Shown one piece after another: positions 1 through 5,784 of a stretch of DNA of 7,747 nucleotides (position 1 is its first letter; the number at the start of each line of letters is the position of its first letter). The position numbers were made by a program, and so were the translations under genes. The stretch is from Chloroflexi bacterium UBA6622 (lineage in GTDB: Bacteria; Chloroflexota; UBA11872). The stretch lies in the NCBI GenBank assembly GCA_002433065.1, contig DJHK01000044.1:1-7747 (forward strand), given 5' to 3'. Below the pieces are notes generated by a model that saw nothing but the letters and a program-made list of their open reading frames with translations, had not been told where the DNA came from and did no database searches.

Positions 1-2
1 TG

Positions 3-59
3 GAATTAAACGAAGTGGCAGCAGCCAATGAAGGGCTTCTGTATGGCAGCACAGCATGA
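3..59 (+). CDS. C-terminal end of an unidentified upstream protein (partial)
   Basis: One frame is open from the window edge to a TGA at 57-59 and reads ELNEVAAANEGLLYGSTA. The other two plus frames stop earlier, at 7-9 and 29-31. The peptide is alanine-rich and helix-like, as expected at the C-terminus of an enzyme. The stop lies 37 bases before the TTG start of the next gene, so the two could be co-transcribed. It is too short to assign a family, and chance openness over 57 bases cannot be excluded. Confidence 0.35.
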   Translation, partial: ELNEVAAANEGLLYGSTA

Positions 60-96
60 GGGGTTGTATAACGCACTGAACTGAAGGAGAGCCGCT

Positions 97-1620
97 TTGA
101 GTTCCAAGATTGTCGCCGGTGAGCTCTGGATTATAGCGCCACCCCAAATACCGCAGCAGCTACGCGCGGCAGTTGGTTATCTGGTCCACGCGGGCGTGGA
201 TCTGGCCTTCGGTCCAGATGATGTCTTGCCCACACAGCCCCCCGAGACGCTCGACGGTATCAAGATGATCTTGGCGGTCTACGATGACATTGAGCGCATC
301 CAGAAAAAGTTGAAGGGTTTTCGAGGCTTTCATCTGGAGGCACCAGATTTTTACTCCCATCCTGATGGGCCCCACTCCGGCCCCGACACCGAACGCGGGA
401 GCAACTCCTTCGTCATGACGTTCTTGCATGACAACGAGCGCACATGGCTCGCGGTATATGGCGCCGCGGCGCTCGGTTCGCACAAGCTCCTGGAATCGCC
501 GCTGCTCTTGACCGGCGACCTCACCCTGGCGAGCCCACGCATGCGCGAACGGATGCTAGCCCGAAGCGATGGCAAGATCCGTGAGTTGTTCATGGAAACG
601 GTCCGCTCCTCCCACCGCACCGAATGGAGCGATATTAGTTTCAACATGGGCAAAGCGATGTTGGACGATTATGAGGCCACCGGCGACCGCGCCTCGCTCG
701 ACGGGGCAATCCAGTTTACCGACCGTGTCCTTGCCCGGCAGCCCCGGTCGTTGCGCGAACACCATCTCGGGCCGCTCGTGACCGTCGCACGTCTCCATGA
801 CATCATGAGGGACGCAAAGTACCGCGACATCGTCCGTCTGGCGCTGAAGGATGTCACCGATTGGTCCCCGTTTCGAATGTCCCGCGCTGGCTACTGCCAC
901 GCGTATCGTGCGATGTCACCGGAGACACAGGCGGCGGTTTCAGCCCGGGAAGGGGAGATGGGTTCCTACGGCGAGCTGATGGTGAGAACCTATCTTCCTG
1001 TCATGGCATCGGCGAAGTTGGCGAACCGCGAAAGTGAGATGGCCGATCTCATCGCACACTGCATCATTGAGCAGCGAAAGAACCTGCGGGACCCGGGGAC
1101 CGGACTCTACTGGCACGGCATCCCCAGCCGCCGCGAGGGGCAGCAGGGCTTCATAGGACACGGCCACGGGTGGAGTACATTCGGGTTGTCGCAGATTCTG
1201 GACTTCTTCCCGTCGCACCACCCCGAACGGACCCGCATCCTTGACATCCACCGGGAGCAGGTTGAAGACGTTGCACGATTCCAGGACGACGACGGCTCGT
1301 TTCATACCATGATCAACTGGCCTTGGACGCACGTGAACTTGCACTATACGGCTTGGTTTGGGTACGCGTTTTTGCACGGGGCGAGGATGGGTTGGCTCGA
1401 TGGGTCGTATCGAGAGCGCGGGTTGGCAGCTTGGCATGCGCTAAAGAGTCGGACTTTCTGGGGCAACGTCGCGGCCGCCGTTGGCGGCAACCCCGTCTCG
1501 CGACAGGTGACCTTTTATCTTGAGCACAACTGTCAACTACACGACGAACGATTTAGCGGTAGCGGCTGCGCCGCGCAAGCCACCTTCACTCTGCACGAAG
1601 TGCTGCGGTTAACTAGTTGA
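97..1620 (+). CDS. GH88/GH105-like glycoside hydrolase (unsaturated uronyl hydrolase type)
   Basis: This 507-residue protein probably belongs to the (alpha/alpha)6-barrel hydrolases of families GH88/GH105. These hydrate and release unsaturated uronic acids left by polysaccharide lyases. Visible landmarks are a helical repeat at about 177-212 (WSDISFNMGKAMLDDYEATG), the family-like stretch DPGTGLYWHG at 332-341 followed by GHGHGW at 354-359 (GRGNGW in typical GH105), QDDDGSFH at 396-403, and a late helix ending GWLDGSY at 432-438. The catalytic acid cannot be fixed without an alignment. The first 80 or so residues (ELWIIAPPQ, then LDGIKMILAVYDD) look like a separate alpha/beta domain, perhaps glutamine-amidotransferase-like. 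No signal peptide is seen, so it is probably cytoplasmic. The TTG start is chosen because AAGGAGA ends 6 bases upstream and an in-frame stop at 82-84 blocks extension. G+C is high (39 of 60 in 1201-1260). The family call is moderately sure; the substrate is unknown. Confidence 0.72.
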   Translation: MSSKIVAGELWIIAPPQIPQQLRAAVGYLVHAGVDLAFGPDDVLPTQPPETLDGIKMILAVYDDIERIQKKLKGFRGFHLEAPDFYSHPDGPHSGPDTERGSNSFVMTFLHDNERTWLAVYGAAALGSHKLLESPLLLTGDLTLASPRMRERMLARSDGKIRELFMETVRSSHRTEWSDISFNMGKAMLDDYEATGDRASLDGAIQFTDRVLARQPRSLREHHLGPLVTVARLHDIMRDAKYRDIVRLALKDVTDWSPFRMSRAGYCHAYRAMSPETQAAVSAREGEMGSYGELMVRTYLPVMASAKLANRESEMADLIAHCIIEQRKNLRDPGTGLYWHGIPSRREGQQGFIGHGHGWSTFGLSQILDFFPSHHPERTRILDIHREQVEDVARFQDDDGSFHTMINWPWTHVNLHYTAWFGYAFLHGARMGWLDGSYRERGLAAWHALKSRTFWGNVAAAVGGNPVSRQVTFYLEHNCQLHDERFSGSGCAAQATFTLHEVLRLTS

Positions 1621-1787
1621 TATAACACACATGATGCCCCACGGTTGGCTTTGGGTTCTTTGCCAAGATTGGCGTGTGCATACATTGATCAGTAGTACGT
1701 CCATGCCACCAGTTAGATGCAGACTTGCCTGAAGCACCTGCCTTATGTCGAGATGATCGGGGTGTCTCGTCCCTTGGGGTCGGGGGC

Positions 1788-1832
1788 ACCGGTTTCGCGG
1801 TTTGAACCGGCAGTACAAACCGGATAAAACCG
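1788..1832. promoter_or_regulatory. Cluster of AAACCGG / CCGGTTT half-sites, candidate operator
   Basis: Within about 45 bases lie CCGGTTT (1789-1795), CGGTTTG (1798-1804), AACCGG (1805-1810), CAAACCGG (1816-1823) and AAAACCG (1826-1832). They form overlapping inverted repeats: CCGGTTT pairs with AAACCGG over 7 bp, and CGGTTTG with CAAACCG over 7 bp. The AAACCG half-site with central CG resembles LacI/GalR-family operators (family knowledge). The cluster lies 50 bases upstream of the aldolase start and overlaps a weak TTGAAC (1802-1807). The rest of the 1621-1882 gap shows only short palindromes such as GCCAAGATTGGC (1662-1673), with no T-tract and so no convincing terminator. Confidence 0.4.
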
Positions 1833-1882
1833 ATCGCCACGAATTGTGAATACGGTGACCTCAAAAGAAAGGACATGACCCG

Positions 1883-2644
1883 ATGCAACCCGCCCGGTCA
1901 ATGCGGCAAAAACTGGAAAAAGGTGAGGTCGCGGTCGGTGCGTTGGTGACCAGCCACCTCTGGCACGATTTGATCGAGGTGGCGATCGACGCAGGCCTGG
2001 ACTACTTGGTCGTGGACCTTGAACACGGGGCGCACGACGTTTCGATGGTGGCGCAAGTGTGCCAATTGGGGCGGGTCGCCGGTTTTGCTGTGCTGATCCG
2101 CACGGCGACCAACGATTTCCGCGGAGTGGGGTTCGCGATGGATCTGGGTCCGTGCGGTTTAGTGCTGGCATCGGTCGAGACAGCGGCCCAACTCGACGAG
2201 GTGCGTGACGCGATTTACCTGCCGCCTCGCGGTCGGCGTCGGCCTGGCGGGGCGGGCAACCGGTGGGTCGATGACTACCATCTGCGAATATGGCAGAAGC
2301 AGGTCGAGAACGACGTGATCATCATTCCACAGATTGAGACATGTACCGGGCTCGAGCACGTTGATGCATTGGCCGCGCACGAAATTGTCACCGCGATCGG
2401 CATCGGGCCGTATGACCTGTCCATGGCGATAGGTGCAGACATGGACAAGGATCATGTCGGCTTCGTCGATGCTGTGGACAAAATTAGTCGTGCTGCCGAT
2501 GCCGCAGGCAAGCCAATGTGGCGAGTCGGTGATGCGGGGCCACTGGTAAAGCAAGGCTGCCGATTTGTTTGCCTCGGTGACGTCAGCATGCTGTTGACCG
2601 AAGTGTTAAGCCAAAAAGTATGCTCAGCACACGCAACGGACTGA
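1883..2644 (+). CDS. HpcH/HpaI family class II aldolase
   Basis: This is a 253-residue TIM-barrel aldolase of the HpcH/HpaI (citrate lyase-like) superfamily, the usual length. Members cleave 2-keto-3-deoxy acids, such as 2-keto-3-deoxy-rhamnonate or 4-hydroxy-2-oxoheptanedioate, into pyruvate and an aldehyde using a divalent metal. The active-site set is intact: DLEHG with catalytic His48, Arg73 (pyruvate binding), the loop LPPRGRRR at 113-120, metal ligand Glu152 in PQIET, and metal ligand Asp178 in GIGPYDLS. These roles are assigned by similarity to HpaI and RhmA. The enzyme is cytoplasmic. The ATG is supported by AAAGGA at 1868-1873, nine bases upstream; the ATG at 1875 is out of frame. 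An operator-like cluster precedes it. It may act downstream of the GH88/105-like hydrolase, but the 262-base gap suggests its own promoter. The family is certain; the substrate is not. Confidence 0.93.
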   Translation: MQPARSMRQKLEKGEVAVGALVTSHLWHDLIEVAIDAGLDYLVVDLEHGAHDVSMVAQVCQLGRVAGFAVLIRTATNDFRGVGFAMDLGPCGLVLASVETAAQLDEVRDAIYLPPRGRRRPGGAGNRWVDDYHLRIWQKQVENDVIIIPQIETCTGLEHVDALAAHEIVTAIGIGPYDLSMAIGADMDKDHVGFVDAVDKISRAADAAGKPMWRVGDAGPLVKQGCRFVCLGDVSMLLTEVLSQKVCSAHATD

Positions 2645-2711
2645 ATTATAGACATGCTCGACCATCCGAACGCACTTTTAATATGTGTGGTGCCGGTTTT
2701 TATTTTGCCAG

Positions 2712-2807
2712 GTGGATATCGCTGTGGTGTTGATGGTATCCGACGGAGCCCGTCAGTTGTCAGAGGATTTGCCGGCGTTGGAACCGTGGCAGGGAATCGA
2801 GCAGTAG
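2712..2807 (+). pseudogene. Possible remnant of a gene C-terminus (tentative)
   Basis: In the 267-base gap between the aldolase and the PLP enzyme, one plus frame from GTG 2712 to TAG 2805-2807 reads like ordinary protein: VDIAVVLMVSDGARQLSEDL, then PALEPWQGIEQ. It has no Shine-Dalgarno sequence and no plausible N-terminal part; the same frame is closed by a TAA about 35 bases upstream. I do not recognise the family. It may be a decayed fragment or chance. A different plus frame gives a 60-codon ORF (2654-2836) with less protein-like composition. Confidence 0.2.
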
Positions 2808-2824
2808 CAACTCATCGAGATTTT

Positions 2825-2853
2825 TTACCATGGTGATTACGTGGTGGTATGAT
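2825..2853 (+). promoter_or_regulatory. Candidate extended -10 promoter for the PLP enzyme
   Basis: TATGAT at 2848-2853 is preceded by TGG (an extended -10, TGn). Seventeen bases upstream lies TTACCA (2825-2830), matching four of six bases of the sigma70 -35 consensus. Transcription would begin near 2860 and give a leader of about 50 bases. It was found by eye, so chance matches are possible. Confidence 0.3.
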
Positions 2854-2897
2854 GCCTCCGACTCGTAAAACAAGATAATGCGTCCAGAAATCACAAA

Positions 2898-2911
2898 CGG
2901 AGGAATCTCCG
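2898..2911 (+). promoter_or_regulatory. Shine-Dalgarno inside a small hairpin
   Basis: The strong ribosome-binding site GGAGGA (2899-2904) lies 7 bases before ATG 2912 and fixes that start. It sits in a perfect 5-bp inverted repeat, CGGAG (2898-2902) and CTCCG (2907-2911), with loop GAAT, directly against the start codon. If the stem forms it would mask the site; five pairs are only marginally stable. Confidence 0.5.
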
Positions 2912-3994
2912 ATGAGCATTTGGCGATGGGCGGAATATTTCTCTGAAACCCCGACCCCGCATCAAATCACGCTTGGGGAAGGGAACACCCCCCTACTCCA
3001 CTCCCGGAAGTTCGGTTCCTCCCATGGCCTTAAAAACCTTTATTTCAAGTTGGAAAGCACCAATCCAACCGGTTCTTACAAGGATCGGTTTGCTGCGGCC
3101 GCCATTTCAAACATGGTTGCCCGGGGCATGCATCAATCGATTGGAACATCGAGCGGCAATACGGGATCTGCGGTGGCTGCCTATTGTGCTGCAGCCCAGA
3201 TCGACTGCCATATCGCCATCGTTGAAACTGCACCTGCAGGCAAGTTGAAACAGATGTTGGCTTACGGCGCTCATCTTTACCGTGTGCGGGGTATGGGAAG
3301 CGACCCGAAGATCTCAGATGGCGTGATCACGATTCTTCGCCAGAAGGCCGATGCGGCCAGTACCCAGTTGCAAATCAGTGCATTCCGATTCTGTCGGGTT
3401 GGCATGGAAGGCGTCAAGACGATCAGTTACGAATTGAATGAGCAGTGTCACGGCGGTCGAGCCATCGACCACGTTTTTGTTCAAGCCGGAGGTGGCGGAT
3501 TAACCCTCGCCATCGCGGAAGGGTTTGAGGATCTTATTGGTCGGAGCCTTTTACAACGTTCGCCTGCTGTGCATTGTGTTCAACCAGAGGGAAACGACAC
3601 CATGGCAGGCCCGCTTCGGAACGGCTTGGCCAAGGGGCGAGCATGCCAGTGCACATCAGAAGTCAGCGGATTGCAGGTTCCCTGGGTGATCGATGCCGAT
3701 GAAGTGATTCCGGCATGTCGTGCCACCGGGGGTACCGGGCACCTCGTCAGTGATACTTCAGTGTGGGCGGTACAGAAGCAGTTGGCCTTGGAGGAGGGGA
3801 TTTTCTGCGAACCGGCCGGAGCGACGGCCTTGGCCGGTGCGGTCAAGGCTCTTCAACATGGGGACATCAAGGCCGACGACATGGTCGTCTGTATCATCAC
3901 GGGCATCGGGTTCAAGGATGACGCGGCAGTGGATCGCATGATCGCCGACCGTGACTGCCCGCTAGTCGAACTTAGCGATCTGGCATCACTGTGA
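2912..3994 (+). CDS. Threonine synthase-like PLP-dependent enzyme (fold type II)
   Basis: This 360-residue enzyme belongs to the tryptophan synthase beta / threonine synthase superfamily. Threonine synthase converts O-phospho-L-homoserine to threonine and phosphate. Motifs in order: GEGNTPLL at 22-29, STNPTGSYKDR with the predicted PLP lysine Lys57, TSSGNTGSAVAAY at 79-91, the glycine loop QAGGGGLTLA at 191-200 that should hold the PLP phosphate, EPAGATALAG at 300-309, and ITGIGFKD at 329-336. The last is close to the threonine synthase signature TGxGxKD. It begins directly at the catalytic region, without the N-terminal zinc-ribbon-like segment found in some ThrC proteins. Threonine dehydratase or another beta-replacing enzyme remains possible. 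The start is supported by GGAGGA seven bases upstream. No hom or thrB gene is adjacent, so a role in a specialised amino-acid pathway is as likely as housekeeping threonine synthesis. Confidence 0.85.
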   Translation: MSIWRWAEYFSETPTPHQITLGEGNTPLLHSRKFGSSHGLKNLYFKLESTNPTGSYKDRFAAAAISNMVARGMHQSIGTSSGNTGSAVAAYCAAAQIDCHIAIVETAPAGKLKQMLAYGAHLYRVRGMGSDPKISDGVITILRQKADAASTQLQISAFRFCRVGMEGVKTISYELNEQCHGGRAIDHVFVQAGGGGLTLAIAEGFEDLIGRSLLQRSPAVHCVQPEGNDTMAGPLRNGLAKGRACQCTSEVSGLQVPWVIDADEVIPACRATGGTGHLVSDTSVWAVQKQLALEEGIFCEPAGATALAGAVKALQHGDIKADDMVVCIITGIGFKDDAAVDRMIADRDCPLVELSDLASL

Positions 3995-4022
3995 AAGAGG
4001 CCATTTAATAGTAATTATGTTC

Positions 4023-4070
4023 GACCGCTTCCCAAGCTGAATGCCGTGGGTTCGATCCCCTTCACTCGCT
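4023..4070 (+). pseudogene. Degenerate tRNA-Gly(CCC)-like 3' half
   Basis: The stretch has an anticodon-loop-like TTCCCAA (4029-4035, anticodon CCC at 4031-4033), a T loop TTCGATC (4051-4057) between GTGGG and CCCTT, and a terminal CACTCGCT (4063-4070) followed by TTTT. It resembles bacterial tRNA-Gly(CCC), whose 3' half has the form GCTTCCCAAGC, then GGGTTCGATTCCC, then CGCCCGCT. It is not a functional tRNA: the anticodon stem pairs at only three of five positions, the T stem has a T-T mismatch, and the 5' acceptor partner (about GCGAGTG) is absent upstream; only AATAGTA (4007-4013) weakly recalls a D loop. No CCA is encoded. It begins 29 bases after the PLP enzyme and may be the relic of an integration site. 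Confidence 0.5.
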
Positions 4071-4127
4071 TTTTCCCGACCTGTTAATACCAATGGTCTC
4101 AATATGCTTCAGCAAAAACAGAAAATA

Positions 4128-4781
4128 ATGAAGAACAAGGGGCAAGCATGGATTTGCCTCTGGAATCGAGTAATGAATAAATACGGATTCGCTAGCGGAC
4201 AGCGAATCCGTATTACCTCAACTCCCAGTGCAATCTTGGTGGTGTCAGATGAGTCCGGAAAGCGAAAGGTCTCTCGCGTCGCCAATCACGGCAACATTTT
4301 AGCTGTTATAGATCTGAAACAGACTAAACAGCTCGATCTTACACATCTGGGCAGAATTGGTGATTCAGTTGTAGTCACATTTGAGCAAGACCTAATAACA
4401 ATCTCATCCGCTAACACAGAGATCAATAGTGTATTTGTAGATCCTGCCGAAGACGAAGGCTCTTATGAGAACAGTACCGAAGGCAGGCAAAATAAGGTTC
4501 TTGGAATAGAGTATGAAAGAAAGAATAAGTACCGAGATCAGTGTTTAGAACACTGGGGATACTCCTGCCAAGTATGTGGACTGAACTTTGAGGATAGGTA
4601 CGGTTCCATAGGCAAAGACTTCATTCACGTTCATCACTTAAATCCATTAGCGCTTACAGGAGAAACGGTTCCTGACCCTGTGAATGACCTACGCCCTGTC
4701 TGCCCCAATTGTCACTCAATGCTTCACAAGCAATCCCCGCCTTTTTCTTTAGAGGACCTAGAGGAGAGGATCCAAGAGTAG
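4128..4781 (+). CDS. HNH endonuclease with N-terminal beta-rich domain
   Basis: The C-terminal half is a clear zinc-binding HNH nuclease, a beta-beta-alpha-metal DNase. Counting from this start (217 residues), it shows CQVC (Cys147, Cys150), IHVHHLNPL with the catalytic His of HH at 169-170, an Asn-Asp-Leu turn at 186-188, and CPNCHSMLH with Cys192, Cys195 and His200. It resembles the HNH domain of many restriction-type or orphan endonucleases. The N-terminal part (YGFASGQRIRIT to LGRIGDSVVVTFEQ) looks like a small beta-barrel; I do not recognise it. The start is uncertain: in-frame ATGs at 4041, 4104, 4128 and 4173 all lack a good Shine-Dalgarno, and 4041 lies inside a tRNA-like sequence. 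The gene is visibly AT-richer than its neighbours (25 of 60 G+C in 4321-4380) and is flanked by decayed tRNA-like sequences, suggesting acquisition. Its role could be restriction, anti-phage defence or element mobility; no methylase or partner is adjacent. Confidence 0.85.
   Translation: MKNKGQAWICLWNRVMNKYGFASGQRIRITSTPSAILVVSDESGKRKVSRVANHGNILAVIDLKQTKQLDLTHLGRIGDSVVVTFEQDLITISSANTEINSVFVDPAEDEGSYENSTEGRQNKVLGIEYERKNKYRDQCLEHWGYSCQVCGLNFEDRYGSIGKDFIHVHHLNPLALTGETVPDPVNDLRPVCPNCHSMLHKQSPPFSLEDLEERIQE
4180..4214. repeat. Perfect 14-bp inverted repeat (hairpin) in the 5' part of the HNH gene
   Basis: AATACGGATTCGCT (4180-4193) and AGCGAATCCGTATT (4201-4214) are exact reverse complements separated by a 7-base loop, AGCGGAC. 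A shorter palindrome, CGCTAGCG (4190-4197), overlaps the inner end, so two structures compete. The stem begins five bases after the ATG at 4173; if that is the true start, the hairpin would hinder initiation. The reading frame runs through it (NKYGFASGQRIRIT). There is no T-tract, so it is not an intrinsic terminator. Confidence 0.9.
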
Positions 4782-4785
4782 ATGT

Positions 4786-4799
4786 ACTGCCGAAGCAGT
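4786..4799 (+). terminator. Small stem-loop after the HNH gene (weak terminator candidate)
   Basis: ACTGC (4786-4790) and GCAGT (4795-4799) form a 5-bp stem with a CGAA tetraloop, five bases after the HNH stop codon. It is followed by CTGGGGTTTCGTCTT rather than a clean T-run, so termination is doubtful. The remaining 4800-4883 stretch is AT-rich and shows no gene. Confidence 0.25.
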
Positions 4800-4883
4800 C
4801 TGGGGTTTCGTCTTAAATGTAAGAGGCTTGCTCTGAGTTTTAGATAATACGATTTCGTCTATAGGCTCAAGCCAACAAGTGAC

Positions 4884-4946
4884 TTGGGTGTAACACAGTC
4901 AAGATGTGAAGCCTGAATGTTATGGGTTCGAATTCCATCTCCCGTT
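4884..4946 (+). pseudogene. Degenerate tRNA-His(GTG)-like sequence missing most of the D arm
   Basis: The segment starts TTGGGTGTAACACAG, close to the usual tRNA-His opening (TGGGTGTAGCTCAG). It contains a GATGTGAAG loop with anticodon GTG (4906-4908), a T arm ATGGG-TTCGAAT-TCCAT (4922-4938) that pairs at all five positions counting one G-T, and the 3' acceptor CTCCCGT (4939-4945). The outer strands TTGGGTG and CTCCCGT pair at five of seven positions counting one wobble, so both ends are recognisable. At 63 bases it is about a dozen short; the lost part is the GGTAGAGC region of the D arm, and the anticodon stem no longer pairs. It is a relic, not a working tRNA. It lies 102 bases after the HNH gene and 28 bases beyond the 3' end of the minus-strand PhyH gene. 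Confidence 0.45.
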
Positions 4947-4974
4947 TTGCTCCTCCCGCCATGCCTCTTCCTCT

Positions 4975-5784
4975 TCACACACCTTCCATCAGCGATTCCT
5001 GCTCCGTGGGCGTAGGGCGGCGGTAGTAGGTTCCTGGGCGCCAGGGTGCCCCCATATCCCCAAGAAGTCGCCGTTGGCGAGGAGTGCACCTTTCCAGCAC
5101 CTGCGGGGAGATTTCCTCGTAGTCCCACGGACGCATGAACAGCTGGTTGTAACGATAGACCAGAACCTTGCGGACCTTTCCCGACAGGTTTTTCCCCGGT
5201 CCGTGCCACAGGGCATGCGGGAAGATGACCGCATCACCAGCGGCCCCACACAATTGTGCGGCTCCGGGCGTGGCGGAGCCCAGCGGTAACCGCTCTTTTG
5301 GCCACGGGCGTAGGTGGCTGCCGGGGAAGACGACGAAATTGCCCATGTCGGGCTCCGGTAGATCAGTCAAAAAGTACATGACTTTTACTTGCAACTGCAG
5401 GCTTGATTCGCTCACGCGAATTTTCTCCATTGCCTCGCCCCCATCAGGGTGGATGTACCCCGTGGATTCGGGATCGACGCCGCGCACGATCACTTGTGAG
5501 ACCGTGCATTGGATGTAAGAGCCCAGAAGATCCAATATCAGACCGAATGTGCCGGGATGATCGATTAGTTTGATAAATAGATCGTTGTGTTCGAACAGGT
5601 TCCGGCAGCCCATCCCTTTTTTCGGATCGGTCCTCTCGCCAGGCGGCACATTCTGTTCGTACAGTTCGTCCACGGCCTGGGTGTACTGGATCACGTCTTG
5701 CGGAGGTAGCGCCCCCTTGATAATCAAGTAGCCATCGCGCACCCACTGCTGCCTTTCGTCCTCAGTCAGTCTGCGGTTGAACAT
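4975..5784 (-). CDS. Phytanoyl-CoA dioxygenase (PhyH) family Fe(II)/2-oxoglutarate oxygenase
   Basis: This 269-residue protein is a double-stranded beta-helix oxygenase of the PhyH superfamily. It uses Fe(II), O2 and 2-oxoglutarate to hydroxylate a substrate and releases succinate and CO2. The N-terminus has the typical opening LTEDERQQWVRDGYLIIKGA (6-25). The iron triad is visible: His112 and Asp114 in IHPDGG, and distal His194 in the stretch GDAVIFPHALWHG (183-195); Arg205 is the likely 2-oxoglutarate anchor. The core motif NFVVFPGSH lies at 149-157. Length and layout are normal and no signal peptide is seen. ATG 5784 is preceded on the minus strand by AAGGGAG (complement of 5796-5802) at an 11-base spacing. 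The gene is transcribed away from the propeller gene and ends 28 bases from the tRNA-His-like relic. Bacterial PhyH substrates are diverse, so this one cannot be named. Confidence 0.92.
   Translation of the reverse strand: MFNRRLTEDERQQWVRDGYLIIKGALPPQDVIQYTQAVDELYEQNVPPGERTDPKKGMGCRNLFEHNDLFIKLIDHPGTFGLILDLLGSYIQCTVSQVIVRGVDPESTGYIHPDGGEAMEKIRVSESSLQLQVKVMYFLTDLPEPDMGNFVVFPGSHLRPWPKERLPLGSATPGAAQLCGAAGDAVIFPHALWHGPGKNLSGKVRKVLVYRYNQLFMRPWDYEEISPQVLERCTPRQRRLLGDMGAPWRPGTYYRRPTPTEQESLMEGV

Noticed and set aside
1662..1673. GCCAAGATTGGC palindrome after the GH88/105-like gene as a terminator
   Set aside because: The arms are five bases with a 2-base centre that cannot form a good loop, and no T-tract follows.
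1743..2171. 142-codon minus-strand ORF over the aldolase start
   Set aside because: It is proline- and arginine-rich and antisense to the well-supported aldolase, typical of a shadow frame in G+C-rich DNA.
2654..2836. 60-codon plus-strand ORF in the gap after the aldolase
   Set aside because: It has no Shine-Dalgarno sequence and an unconvincing composition, and it competes with a more protein-like frame over the same bases.
4041..4127. Longest possible N-terminus of the HNH gene from ATG 4041
   Set aside because: The first residues come from the tRNA-like T arm and acceptor, and there is no Shine-Dalgarno before ATG 4041, so an internal start is more likely.
4180..4214. Start of a CRISPR array or an intrinsic terminator
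   Set aside because: The repeat occurs once, as an inverted pair without spacers, lies inside an open coding frame and has no T-tract.
4859..5209. 116-codon minus-strand ORF with a C-terminal GDGIRTHN segment
   Set aside because: It mostly overlaps the PhyH gene in another frame, and its tail is the antisense reading of a tRNA T arm, a well-known source of spurious GDGIRTH-type predicted proteins.
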